Part shown: positions 11,765-22,232 of the stretch, piece after piece
Position numbering within the stretch: position 1 is the stretch's first letter
Layout of the letters: each line of letters begins with the position of its first letter
Source: Balaenoptera acutorostrata
Taxonomy: Eukaryota; Chordata; Mammalia; Artiodactyla; Balaenopteridae
Length of the DNA: 64,000 nucleotides
NCBI RefSeq assembly: GCF_949987535.1
Contig: NC_080078.1
Location: forward strand, 25,378,942 to 25,442,941
Reading direction: 5' to 3'
The notes under the pieces: model-generated
Databases searched by the model: none
What the model saw: the letters and a program-made list of their open reading frames with translations, nothing else
What the model was told of the DNA's origin: nothing
Position numbers and translations under genes: made by a program

Positions 11765-11985
11765 AATAAAAAAAATACCAGCTAGGATTTATTTAGAACT
11801 TTTCATGTGTCCTAAGTACTTTATGAATTATTTGACTTAATCTTCAAAACAATTCTTGAATGTAAGTATCCTTTTTGTAGGAGTTGAGGAAACAGACTGA
11901 GTGCAATGTAATGCTCTGCCAGAATCACATGGATAAAAAGCAGCACAGCTGGGGTGAGACCCTGGCTCTATGACGCCCAGGCCAA
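11765..11985 (-). mobile_element. MIR SINE, reverse orientation
   Basis: 'catgtgtcctaagtacttta', 'cttaatcttcaaaacaattc' and 'ggagttgaggaaacagact' follow reversed MIR order. The end, 'cagctggggtgagaccctgg', is also MIR-like. Confidence 0.8.
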
Positions 11986-12554
11986 GAGGATGGAACAAAC
12001 ATAGTCCTTTCCTCCACCTACTGCCCTTCAGATTTCTTAAGAAAGAGTTCATGTATTCTTTGTTCCCTCCTCCCTTTCCTCTTGGCTCTTTCAACTCTTC
12101 ATTTTCTGAAGGGATTGGCAATGAGGGTAAATTTGAGGTCCACATGCTAAGATGAGGCATGAGAGTGGAAAAGCCAGGCTTATTTTTGAGATGGCAAACG
12201 GAGACTATCTGGGCAGCCCATCTGGTGCCATCCGGGGGAAGAACATTTCGCTTTGAGAGCCCTGGGTTCTTTGGATGCTGGGGAGTTGAACAATGCTGTG
12301 GCTATATCCAGCATCTCATCCTGTGACTCTCCAGGACAGGTGAGAGCTGAAGCTCCATCCTCTAGTGTGGCTTGGCAGAGCTAGGTGATGGGGGCTTGGA
12401 TGAGGGTGAGGTAAGGAGGCAAAACTGAGACTTAGAGCAGAGGGCAAATAAGTAGGTCCAAACAGGTTTGCAAAATCAGACACAGGTGAATTAGGTTAGA
12501 GCTTAAGCACCTCCCACCCCCACTCACCGCACCGGGTCTCAGTCCCTCACACAC
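11986..12554. other. unassigned unique sequence
   Basis: Open frames occur on both strands at 11837-12160 and neither resembles a protein. Nothing else was recognised. Confidence 0.45.
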
Positions 12555-12920
12555 TTCCCCGCACCACAGGACTCGGAACATGCTGTTGCCTCAGCGGGGA
12601 ACGCTCTTCCTTCCCTTTGCCTCAGTAAATTCTATTTGTCCTTCAGACTCCAGCTCAAGTGCTCCCTGACTTTTCAGACCAGCGGAAAACTCTACATTTT
12701 AAGTTTTCCTACTACCATACACCTCTTCTTTCCATGATCATCATATTTACATTTATTTCTGAGTTTATTTAATATTTATCTTCCACATTAGGCATTAGCT
12801 TTATAAAAGCAGGCCAGGTCTGCCTGTTTTTCACCCCTGTTTTCTCAGTCCCTAGGAAAGTGTCTGGAACAGAGTAAGGGCTCAAAAATATTTTCTTGAA
12901 TTGGAAGATGAATGAATTAA
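12555..12920 (+). mobile_element. L2 LINE 3' end
   Basis: The order is typical: 'ttcagactccagctcaagtg', 'gctccctgacttttcag', 'gtctggaacagagtaaggg', 'gaagatgaatgaatt'. Confidence 0.9.
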
Positions 12921-12936
12921 TAGAAATGGGGGGAAA

Positions 12937-12987
12937 GGGTAGGTGCCAGAGAAGGGTAGGTGCCAGAGAAGGGTAGGTGCCAGAGAA
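12937..12987 (+). repeat. 17-bp unit repeated three times
   Basis: The unit gggtaggtgccagagaa occurs exactly three times head to tail with no mismatch, just after the L2 tail. Confidence 0.97.
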
Positions 12988-13804
12988 GCTGGGACGGGCA
13001 TGAGAGACAGTTAAAGTCATCAGGCACTGCTCACGGGGCTGTCACATATGGTCATCTTATGCAATTGGCGTCCCCTGGCTTTGTATACTGCACAACCCAG
13101 ATGACTGTAATTGGTGGCCCTGTCAGTGTTTCCAAATGATGCAAAGCTCTTTGCACAGATGTGCCAAATCTATTTAAGAGTCAGTGGTGGAACAGGTGCA
13201 TTTCATCATTTGCTATCCCTTTAAGGCAATGCGTCTCCAACTACCATATTTGTTCTCACTGGCTTAGACAGCTCTACAACCCTCACTCCCAACACTAAGA
13301 AAGGATTGTGATGTGAGCAAGGGGTAAATTACACAAAAACCAGGCTGTCTTCATGGATTAAGTTGATGAATCCACCTCAGAGATGATCATCTTTATTTAT
13401 GGCTGCCTTCCACCATGCTGCTTGGTTTCTGAATCCATCATCCTCAAATAAAAAGCCTATTGCTTTCCCTCTGGGAAATTCGCATCTTTTAAAAGGGTGA
13501 TAAATGTCTCTACACTTTCCATCCATATGAGACATTGTCAGAGTTCTCCTTCATGAGCCCATTCAATGCCCCACTGACCTTGTAGCTCCCTGATATACAA
13601 TGCAGGGAGGAAGGGAGCCTTGCTCTCTCCTCAAAATTAGATTCATTAAAAGACTCAAAAATAAAACTCTGAGACCAGCTCAGGAGATGAAGACCAGGCT
13701 ACTCTGTTTCCCCTCTCTACCCACCCCAACTATAGGACACTCACTAGTGATTTACTTTTAAAAATCAGACAACATGCTCTTCTAAGTGGTAGGTCTTACA
13801 AGAC
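12988..13804. other. unassigned unique sequence
   Basis: Mixed composition. No repeat, RNA gene or exon was recognised. Confidence 0.45.
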
Positions 13805-14100
13805 ATGCCTCAGCAAATCCACATAATTCATTTGGGGATGCTCTCAGCTACAAGTAATAGAATGGCCAATTATACAGATAGGTCCCTCCTTCACATAACA
13901 AGAAGGTTGCTGACATTGGTTCAATGGTCAAGTGGTCTCAGACCAGCATCTCTGCAGTTCTCTAAGCTTTTCCCTCATGGTCTGCTCTATTTCAGGCATC
14001 ATATCCAAATACAGGTAACATCAAGCAGGAAATGTGCATGTATGTGTGTGATCCTGTGTGTGTGTGTGTGTGTGTGCATTTAGTAGTAGTATTAGTGGTA
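13805..14100 (+). mobile_element. ancient unnamed repeat, first half
   Basis: 'ctcagctacaagtaatag', 'cacataacaagaaggttg', 'ttccctcatggtctgctc' follow a mammal-wide repeat whose consensus I recall but cannot name with confidence. The colinear remainder resumes at 14718, after an L1 insertion. Confidence 0.45.
14055..14076 (+). repeat. (TG)n microsatellite
   Basis: Eleven TG units next to an interrupted TG stretch beginning at 14041. Confidence 0.95.
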
Positions 14101-14115
14101 AGAGTGATGGGTTAA

Positions 14116-14702
14116 CATTCAGTTACAAAATAAATGAGTTACAGGTATGAAATGTACAGTGTGGGGAATATAGTCAATAATTATGGAATAGCTTCATATG
14201 GTGGTAGATAACCACTAGATTATCACGGTGATCAATTTGAAATGTATAGAAATATCAAATCACTATGTTGGTGTCAGGAACTAATATAGTGTTTTAGGTT
14301 AATCACACTTCAAAAACAAACTCATAGAAAAAGAGATCAGATTTGTAGTTATCAGAGGTGGGTTGTAGGGGTGAGGGAACTAGATGAAGGTAGTCAAAAA
14401 GTACAAACTTTCAGTTATAAGATAAATAAGTACTAGGGATGTAATGTACAACATGATAAATATAATTAACACTGCTGTACGATGTATGTGAAAGTTGTTG
14501 CGAGTAAATCCTGAGTTCTCATCACAAAGAAAAACTATATTTTTTCTATTTCTTTAATGTCATATCTATAGGAGATGATGGATATTCACTAAACTTATTG
14601 TGGTAATCACCATGCTGTATGTAAGTCAAATCGTTATGTACACCTTAAACTTATACAGTGCTGTGTGTCAATTATATCTCAATAAAACTGGGAAGAAAAA
14701 AA
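14116..14702 (+). mobile_element. L1 LINE 3' end with two 3'-UTR modules
   Basis: Two related L1 3'-UTR modules lie in tandem: a shorter one to about 14310, then the link 'catagaaaaagagatcag' and a longer one ending 'caattatatctcaataaaac' plus A tail. Flanks agagtgatgggttaa (14101-14115) and agaatgatgggttaa (14703-14717) match at 14 of 15 positions. Both modules therefore arrived in a single insertion. Confidence 0.9.
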
Positions 14703-14717
14703 AGAATGATGGGTTAA

Positions 14718-14885
14718 GGAATATCTGTCCCCTTTTATCAAGAAAGCAGAAACTTTCCTGAAAGCTCCATCCAGCAAATTGTTTTCATCTCCTCAGTGAT
14801 ACTTGTGTCATTTGGCTACTCCTAGCTTCAAAGGAATCTGGGAAATCAAGAGTTTTAGTTCACTACATTTCTACCCTGAATAAAA
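14718..14885 (+). mobile_element. ancient unnamed repeat, second half
   Basis: 'aagcagaaactttcctg', 'aaagctccatccagcaa', 'aaggaatctgggaaatc' continue the element that breaks off at 14100. Confidence 0.45.
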
Positions 14886-15488
14886 TTGGAGTTCTTTTAA
14901 TAAGGAGGAAGAGGAAATCAATGTCAGGTTGTTATCTTTCTGAATTCTCAGAGAAAAGCAGTTTGGGTACCCTGAATTACAGTACTCTCCAAGCATCTCA
15001 GCACTCTGCAAGGACTTCTTCCTATCAAGGAAAATCCCCACATTCTCCTTGGGAATTTTCAAACAGCAACAATGGTGGAGGCTAGTGAGATATGCATGAA
15101 TTGTTAATCAAGGTTCTAACTATGACTTTTCTATAGAAATAGATATACAGTGTACTTTTCTTGGTTACTGAAATCTGATTTGTACATCTGATGGTTTAAA
15201 TAAATAATTCTGCCTTAGGACATATCCATTACCTAGCATGTAAATGAAGTTCAGCCATGTCTTGGTGGGATAAGAGTGGGAGAAACCATCACATCTCAAG
15301 GAGACTCTCACATATATGTTGATTCTGATTCAGCATCTGCCTTCCTGGGTTTGTCTGCTTGAGCTCTTATAACAAGTCTGCTAGAAAGCCTTCATCTCAA
15401 AGATTCTACCCATGTTGAGCCCAGAACTCTGGTTAAAACAAACAAAGATGTGGATGAAAATTTTAAAATCAGCTTGGCATTTAACAAG
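14886..15488. other. unassigned unique sequence
   Basis: No repeat, RNA gene or exon was recognised. Confidence 0.45.
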
Positions 15489-15489
15489 C

Positions 15490-15705
15490 TGGGGGTGGAA
15501 TCCTGGCTTTGTTTTCTTCCTTGCTTTGTGACATTAGGCAACTTATTTGGGCCTGTTTCCTCAAATGGCCACCAGGAAAATTAGTATTTACTTCAAAGAG
15601 TGATTTCTGTAAATTATGTAAGGTAACATTAGTAAAATATCTAGCACAGTCCCTGGTACCTGACAGAGGTTTGGGAAATGTAATTCTTACTAACATCCTT
15701 TTAAG
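15490..15705 (+). mobile_element. MIR SINE
   Basis: 'ctttgtgacattaggcaac', 'gcctgtttcctcaaatgg' and 'ctagcacagtccctggtacc' follow the MIR core and tail in order. Confidence 0.85.
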
Positions 15706-15779
15706 AAAGCAGAGTTGAAGGAGATTGACATTAAATTCTAATTTTCATCAAAATCTGGCAGAATCAAGACTCAAGTTTC

Positions 15780-15938
15780 AGAGAAAAGAATGTGGTCTTT
15801 GGAGTTCTCTAGAAATCAAGTTCATGTCCCTTCTCTTCCACTTGGTAACTGTGTAAACATGGATAATCTACTTCACCTCTTTGAGTTTCAGTTTTTTTAT
15901 CTGTAAAATGGAAGAAAAGAATGCCCACCTAACTTAGT
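15780..15938 (+). mobile_element. MIR SINE
   Basis: 'cttccacttggtaactgtgt', 'cacctctttgagtttcag' and 'ttatctgtaaaatggaag' give the MIR core. The 3' third is cut off at a following L2 fragment. Confidence 0.85.
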
Positions 15939-15941
15939 TGA

Positions 15942-16060
15942 TTATTCATTCAACAAACACATGTGTGTGCTTACTATGTGATAGACACTGGGATTAAAAA
16001 TATTGACAAGACATAGTTCCTTTCCTTTGGAATTTAAAGTCTAGTGGGTGAATGTGCAAA
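15942..16060 (-). mobile_element. L2 LINE 3' end, reverse orientation
   Basis: 'attcattcaacaaacaca', 'ttactatgtgatagacactg' and 'taaagtctagtgggtg' are the reversed L2 terminus. Confidence 0.8.
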
Positions 16061-16061
16061 G

Positions 16062-16265
16062 TGCTTCCATTTATTGAAAATGTACTAGATGGTGGATGCT
16101 TTAATCACATAATCTTATTTGAATTCACACAACTTCCCTACAAGATGTAGAATATCATCCCCATTTTACGGGCGGGGAAACTGAGTTCAGAGAATTTAAG
16201 GAAACCACCCAAGAGCACACAGTAAATGACCATATGAAAATTTGCACACAGGTCCATGGGACTGT
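16062..16265 (-). mobile_element. MIR SINE, reverse orientation
   Basis: 'aatcacataatcttatttg', 'ccccattttacgggcgggg' and 'aaactgagttcagagaa' are reversed MIR. It abuts the L2 fragment, giving four old repeats in 780 bp. Confidence 0.85.
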
Positions 16266-16741
16266 GGCCCTGGGCATGATACTGAGCACATGGCAAATGC
16301 AATCTAGTTCACTGCACTCCAGGGAACTGGGGCTGCATTATCACTGGGGTCCCATACGCAATGTCTGCCGCAGGCATAGGTGAAGAGCTGCACACAATCA
16401 TAACGACTGCATTCACCTCCACCTGGCTTACAGACAAAAATGAACATGGATTTGCTTTAATCAGCTTTGCAGATGAGTTGCAAAAATGATCATAGAGCAG
16501 AGGCAGGCCTTATATGATAGCAGAACAAATACAAATAACCTGTGAGACCAGCAGCCCGGCATAAATTACTGAGGGGCGGGGTGGGGGGGGGGGGCGGCGC
16601 CTTGGAAAGCACAGCTGTATCTAAAGCATATGATTGCATAGATACACACACAGAGCCTATCAAGAATGCATGATGACTGTCCTTAAAGTTCCCTAAAATA
16701 GGTACACTAGAAAAATGGGTCTAAATGCCACCAAGAAAATG
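16266..16741. other. unassigned sequence with a G-rich run
   Basis: No repeat family was recognised. At 16573-16597 a run gaggggcggggtgggg... holds four or more G tracts and could form a G-quadruplex on the plus strand. Confidence 0.5.
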
Positions 16742-16988
16742 AATAATGGTAATGATAACAAGTACATTTATTGAGCAATTAATAGATGTCAGGCACATTA
16801 CTCAGCAATTTACACACATTGTCTTATTTTCCTCGTCAACAGTCCTTTGAGTTGGACACTATAATCATCCAAACTTTACAGTTGGGGGAACTGAGGTTTA
16901 GAGAGGTTGAGTCACTTGCCTAAATTGTCCACTTGGTGATTGGCAGAACTGGGGTTCAAAATAAGGTCCATGTTAGCTCCATACTCTT
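16742..16988 (-). mobile_element. MIR SINE, reverse orientation, near full length
   Basis: 'acatttattgagcaattaat', 'gtcaggcacattactcag', 'ctgaggtttagagaggttg' and 'ggcagaactggggttcaaa' cover most of MIR in reverse. Confidence 0.9.
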
Positions 16989-17284
16989 AATGTCACATCA
17001 TTATAATCGTGACCCCACCCATACCTTCATGTATGGAGAGACAGGAGAGCCTCAGTACTCCCCACACCTATCACCATCTCCATCCCCATCCGTGTCCCAT
17101 CCCTATTCACCCACTGTGCATCTTCTCTCCAGTTCATTGCTCCATCCCCATCACCAATGGCCACATCCCAAAAGAGAGCAACTTTCCTGCTGTGTGACCC
17201 CTGGTCATGTGCTCCTAAAACTTGTTGAAAGTGTGCCCAGGTTTTTTCACATCTCTATGTCTTTGCAATCCTTCCCCTCCAGAG

Positions 17285-17500
17285 GAATCGAATCAGAAAA
17301 TCCTTGGTTCAAATCTAGGCTTCATTCCTCCCTGCTGTGTAAACTTGGGCAAGTCACTTAACCTCTCTGAGCCTCCTGGTCTTCATCTGTAAAATGAAGG
17401 CATTAACATCTATTTCCTGGGGGTCCTCATTAGGACTAATTTAAATGAAAAATGTTACACATGAAAATTGCAAAGACATGGAAGTGCCTAACACATGAGG
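17285..17500 (+). mobile_element. MIR SINE interrupted by a CHR-1 SINE
   Basis: 'cttgggcaagtcacttaacc', 'ttcatctgtaaaatgaagg' and 'aagtgcctaacacatgagg' are MIR. The younger SINE entered at its 3' end; the MIR tail copy lies in the duplicated target site. Confidence 0.9.
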
Positions 17501-17516
17501 CAAAATAATTGTTATT

Positions 17517-17869
17517 TTTTTGAAATTAATTAATTAATTAATTTACTTTTGGCTGCGTTGGGTCTTCGTTGCTGCACACAGGCTCTCTCTAGTTGCAGCG
17601 AGCAGGGGCTACTCTTCGATGCAGTGCACAGGCTTCTCATTGCGGTGGCTTCTCTGTTGCGGAGCACAGGCTCTAGGCACGTGGGCTTCAGTAGTTGTGT
17701 CACACGGGCTCAGTAGTTGTGGCTCGTGGGCTCAGAGCGCAGGCTCAGTAGTTGTGGTGCACGGGCTTAGTTGCTCTGCAGCATGTGGGATCCTCCCAGA
17801 CCAGGGCTTGAACCCGTGTCCCCTGCATTAGCAGGCAGATTCTTAACCATTGCGCCACCAGGGAAGTCC
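17517..17869 (-). mobile_element. CHR-1 type tRNA-derived SINE
   Basis: Read on the minus strand it starts 'ggacttccctggtggcgca' with an A-box-like 'tggcgcaatgg', then a B-box-like region, and ends 'cagccaaaagtaaatt'. A perfect 16-bp target-site duplication, caaaataattgttatt, flanks it at 17501-17516 and 17870-17885. The SINE family is characteristic of cetaceans, hippos and relatives. Confidence 0.96.
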
Positions 17870-17899
17870 CAAAATAATTGTTATTCTCCTTCCCTTTAC

Positions 17900-18190
17900 T
17901 TCATATGAAAAACATATACTCATCCTTGAAAACCCAAATCAAAGTCTCCTCATTTTGTCACAGGTGGGTTTTGTCACTCCATTTCTGTGCTCTAGGAACT
18001 CTTTGTATCTCTCTAATTAGCATTTTTCACATTTTAAAAAATCTGTTTACCAGACTGTCTTTTCTATCAGAAAATGCGTTCCTCCAGGGAACTGGCCTTC
18101 TCTTATTTCTGTGTGTACCCACAGGGTCTAACACTGTCCCACCACAGGGTAGCACAATCCACTACTTGCCAGTTGAATGCATCAAGTTAC
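17900..18190 (+). mobile_element. L2 LINE 3' end
   Basis: 'acccaaatcaaagtctcctc', 'ttctcttatttctgtgtgt' and 'gccagttgaatgcatc' match the L2 terminal region in order. Confidence 0.65.
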
Positions 18191-18344
18191 ATTAACACTC
18201 CTCATCCGCAGGACCAATTGGCGGGAGCACTTCTTGGAGAGCAGACTTGCTGGTTTTTTCTTTTGTTTTATGTATTGTCTAACACCCAGCACAGGAGCGT
18301 CTATACGAATCTAAGAGAAACCAAGAATAGCTGAACAATACAGC

Positions 18345-18440
18345 TTCCTCCTTCTGAGCCCCTGTCCTACGCCATGCACTAGCTGTTTTACATACATCAT
18401 CTCTAATTCTCATAGTGTTCTTTCCAAGGTCATTTGGACT
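18345..18440 (-). mobile_element. MIR SINE fragment, reverse orientation
   Basis: 'catgcactagctgttttac', 'atacatcatctctaattctc' are the reversed MIR 3' half only. Confidence 0.55.
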
Positions 18441-18556
18441 AGAACAAGAGAGAGAGAGAGATGTTAAAGTATGCTTTTAGTCCGTCTCCTCCCCACTCCC
18501 TGCCTGTTAAGTGGGGAAAATCTTGCTCCGGCACAGGGGATTTGGTCTATTAGCAG

Positions 18557-19062
18557 TGTGAGGGTTAATTTTATGTGTCAACTTAAAATTGGACTGAGCC
18601 ATGGGGTGCCCAGACATTTGGTCAAACATTCGGGTGTGTCTATGAGGGTGTTCTTCAGTGAGATTAACATTTGAATCCATAGACTGAGTAAAGCAGATTG
18701 CACTCCCCAATGTGGGTGGGCCTCATCCAGTCAGCTGAAGGCCTAAATAGAAAAAAAAATGCTCATCCTCTCTCAAATAGGGAGTTCCTCATACCTGACT
18801 GTTCTGAGCTGAGACAATGAATGGTCTGTTTTGGCCTTCAAACTTGTGAAACATTGTATCTTCTTGGGTCTCCAGCCTGCCAACTTTTGGACTGGAACTT
18901 ACACCATCAGATTTCTTGGGTCTCAGGCCTTTGGACTCAGACTGGAACTATACCATCAGCTCTCCTGGGTCTCCTGCTTGCCTACTACAGGTCTTGGGAC
19001 ATCTCAGCCTCCATAATTGTGTGAACTGATTCCTTACAATCCCTCTCTCTCTCCCTCTCTCT

Positions 19063-19145
<83 letters not shown>

Positions 19146-19245
19146 TACATACATATATATGTGTGTGTGTGTTTGCATTATTTGGATTTTTCCAAATAAA
19201 CAGAATCATTGGTTCTGTATCTCTAGAGAAACCTGACCAACACAG
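18557..19245 (-). mobile_element. MaLR-like LTR carrying a large microsatellite
   Basis: On the minus strand it runs from TGTGTTGGTCAGGTTTC through 'ggctgagatgtcccaag' to 'ttaaccctcaca', i.e. it starts TG and ends CA like a solo LTR. The plus strand shows the well known 'ttatgtgtcaactta', 'gtgggtgggcctcatcc', 'gcctccataattgtgtga'. I recognise the family but not its name. The region that is normally a short TA/CA run is expanded to over 120 bp here. Confidence 0.7.
19041..19172 (+). repeat. compound (CT)n(TA)n(CA)n(TG)n microsatellite
   Basis: CT units to about 19106, TA units to 19127, CA units to 19145, then CATA/TATA and TG units. The CA arm and the TG arm are complementary, so the right half can fold into a hairpin. 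Confidence 0.97.
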
Positions 19246-19340
19246 GCAGAATCCAAATTATGCTAAAATAAGGAAGAAAACTAAAGAAATGAGAGGCTTA
19301 TCTGATATACGTTAAAATAACTTTAAAAATACTAGAGCAG

Positions 19341-19651
19341 GGCTTCCTTGGTGACGCAGTGGTTAAGAACCCGCCTGCCATTGCAGGGGACACGGGTTCG
19401 AGTCCTGGTCCAGGAAGATCCCACATGCCACAGAGAAACTAAGCCCGCGAGCCATAACTATGGAGCCTGCGCTCTAGAGTCCATGCTCTGCAACAAGAGA
19501 AGCCACCGCAATGAGAAGCCTGAACACTGCAATGAAGAGTAGCCCCCGCTCTCCTCAACTAGAGAAAACCCGCACACAGCAACGAAGACTCAATGCAGCC
19601 AAAAATAAATAAATAAAATAAATAAATTTAAAACAAAAGAAAAGCATTAAA
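19341..19651 (+). mobile_element. CHR-1 type tRNA-derived SINE
   Basis: Begins 'ggcttccttggtgacgcag', includes a perfect B-box consensus ggttcgagtcc, and ends 'cagccaaaaataaataaa' with an A-rich tail. Flanks aaaaatactagagcag (19325-19340) and aaaaatactagaacag (19652-19667) match at 15 of 16 positions. Confidence 0.96.
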
Positions 19652-19667
19652 AAAAATACTAGAACAG

Positions 19668-20020
19668 GAAGAGAAGTAGAAAAACAGAAGAGCTTCCTAG
19701 GTTACGTGTTAAGAAACATTGGGGGCAGTAAAGAGAAATGGAAAAGACAGTTTGTAAGGAATCATTCCTAAGTATGAGAGGCTGAGACAGAGAAAAAGAA
19801 AAGTTTTAAGAAATAGGTAGGAAATTGGAATTTATTCTCTTCCTTGTCATTTTCTCAAGAGTTTGAATGAAGCTTTGATTTGTTTTCAACTATATTTTCT
19901 GATGAAAATGAGACATTATGTAAGACAGGGCCACATAGGGCCATAGTTATATGTAGGTTACAATGTATATTCATATTTCCATGTATAAGTTGAGTATTTG
20001 GGGTGGGTTATGGTTTGTGA
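19668..20020. other. unassigned unique sequence
   Basis: A-rich at its left side. No repeat family or exon was recognised. Confidence 0.4.
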
Positions 20021-20118
20021 GACTCTCTTTCTCTCTCTCTCTGTATATATATATACATATATATATATATTTCTATCTCTATTTATCTCTTTCTCCTTCT
20101 TTCCCACTTTTTCTTCCT
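20021..20118 (+). repeat. (CT)n(TA)n microsatellite and pyrimidine-rich run
   Basis: CT units to 20042, TA units to about 20070, then pyrimidine-rich mixed sequence. Confidence 0.9.
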
Positions 20119-20588
20119 CCATCCTCTTTGATGTAACTAACTTATTTAGCTAAGGATACAGAAACCTATCAAGGTGGCCACACAGAACAGGGGCCATTGT
20201 AACTTGTCTCACTTTAGCTTCCCTTGGCCCCCCGAGTCTCTGAAACTACACATTTACATGCACTAGGTTTGGAAAGTTCCATTCTTACTTAAAAATTCTT
20301 GATTTTTATATACTTAAAATGCACATCAAAATTGCAAAATTACTTTCACTGACAAACTATAGATTTCCATTTAAGGGCATTTTTATTAAAAAAAAAAAAA
20401 AAGTTTCCTCTTGGTTCTCAAACCCAAATCAGCACTGGCAAGGCCATGCCCTCATCAGATGTAATGGGGGAAAAAGCAAAGTCATTTCTTGGATTTCCCT
20501 GAAAAATCTGCCCCCTAGCATTCCAGAACTCCAGAACACTCATTTCCCTGCCACCAAAGATATATTAACATCATCAAGATAACTCAAC
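20119..20588. other. unassigned unique sequence
   Basis: A poly(A) run of about 14 nt lies at 20389-20402 with no recognisable element upstream of it. Nothing else was recognised. Confidence 0.4.
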
Positions 20589-20589
20589 T

Positions 20590-20665
20590 TATAAACAGCA
20601 GAGACAGGATTTGAATCCGGGTGTACCTGACCCTAAAGCTCATGCACGTATGTGCTCATCTCTGC
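20590..20665 (-). mobile_element. MIR SINE fragment, reverse orientation
   Basis: 'cagagacaggatttgaatcc', 'tgaccctaaagctcatgc' are the reversed MIR 5' part. Confidence 0.55.
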
Positions 20666-22088
20666 ATAGCCAGTGCTCAATAAGTAGGTACCAAATTAGG
20701 CCAATGTGACTTATAAGCAGAGACAATCCCACAAGCCAGTTCCGCTCTGAGAAGGCACCCAGCCAATGGTTCTTCCTAAAGTAAACAGCCACAGATCTCC
20801 TCTGAGGACTCAAAATGGAGCAGCTGAGGCACCAGCACGACCAGTCCCTATGGGTCAGTTCCTAACAGATATGGATCCAACCCAAACCCGCTGTGGGGTC
20901 AAATGCCCCCTCAAATACTCTGTTCGCAACCAGGAGGCATGATATGACCTACTGACATTTATTACAGAAAAAAGTAACAGGAAATTCAGTCTCTTCCAGG
21001 CTTCAGGTCAGAGATTTCCCATCTAAATTTTACTTTATTTTGCTCTCAATCGACATAGGCAATTAAAGATCTCTGGTGAAATTTGCTTTTGAGGTAAAAG
21101 GGTGCTAAGATTGTATTGGAATGTTCTAAAGCACTCCAAATGTCAGAGAGTAATGGTCATAAAAAGGAAAGTTGAATGTTAAAGATAAATTGCTGCAATT
21201 GAAATGCCATAAAATATGATAGCCTCTTTCAGAATTTTAACATTCATGGAGGATCAAAACTGCACGGAGACCTTGAGATTCTGGCCAACATCCTCATCTC
21301 CAAATCCCCAAAACTGGTGAAACTGAGGCACAACCCAGTTCACAAACTGGTGAACTTGAACCCCAATTTCTTGACTCTCAAGTCAGTGAACTCACTCACT
21401 AATTTGGAATGCAAGCACTAAATATTTATGATGGATGACTTAGTCTCTACCTTTAGGTCAAGTTTCACTGTAACCATTAAATATTTCAGAAATATGCTCA
21501 TCAGAAATCTCCCCAGGACACTCTACGAGGAAAGAATTTAGGGGGGGGGTCACAGCAGGTGTCTTGGGATATCTTCTAAGTCAGTGTTTCACCTAGAATA
21601 TGTTCCCCAGCTGGACGCATTTGGGTTACATTACATACTATGTTCCTTTCTTGGAGATTCTCAATTCTCTGTAGCTTATTAAAAGTTCTTAGAAGTTCAG
21701 CGATAAAGAGCACACGTATTCATTCTGCCTATTAATCTGGTAGTACTTTGCAAAGCAATTCAAACTGACTCTTGAAAATCTCTGAATTCCTAAGCCTATG
21801 TCTATATCTCTTTTCTGAGAAAAATGGAATTCTTTGGAAACTGGGTTATGACATTATTCCCTCCATCCCAGATAATAGGGTATTTCTGGGGCCAACGGTA
21901 TAAGTTTAATACAGAAATCTTGCAGGAGAACTGATCCTGTAAATGCATGTGAGGTTAGGGAGAGTGTTGCATTGAAAGTGTTTCAACTCTTTCATTGGGC
22001 CAAGAGTGCAGAACCACTGAGGGGAAATGAAGAGAAAGAAAATAAAGGAGTTTCTGAACATTTGCTTAACATTCTGAATGACTGTCTA
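20666..22088. other. unassigned sequence, partly conserved-looking
   Basis: No interspersed repeat was recognised in 1.4 kb. The block 20980-21260 is AT-rich, free of simple repeats and unique in style ('gctgcaattgaaatgccata'). It is a possible conserved non-coding element, judged by appearance only. Confidence 0.35.
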
Positions 22089-22089
22089 G

Positions 22090-22232
22090 ATCTCAAATAT
22101 CTGCGTGCATCAGAATCTCAGTTTCCGATTCAGAAGGCCTAGATTGAGTCTGAGAAGTTGCATTTCTAACAAGTTCCCAGGTGGTGCTGATGCTGCTGAC
22201 CGAGAGGCCACACTTTAAGAACCACTGGCCCA
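22090..22232 (-). mobile_element. MER20 hAT-Charlie DNA transposon
   Basis: 'gcatttctaacaagttccca', 'ggtggtgctgatgctgctga' and the terminal 'ttaagaaccactgg' are the reverse of MER20. The terminal inverted repeat is preserved at the right end. Confidence 0.85.

Noticed and set aside
17619..17831. 70-codon frame with Cys/Gly/Ser runs
   Set aside because: Antisense translation of a CHR-1 SINE. The same peptide type appears at the SINE near 34.3 kb.
19341..19420. Possible tRNA gene (A box and perfect B box)
   Set aside because: The tRNA-like head is part of a 311-bp SINE with target duplications and cannot form an intact cloverleaf.
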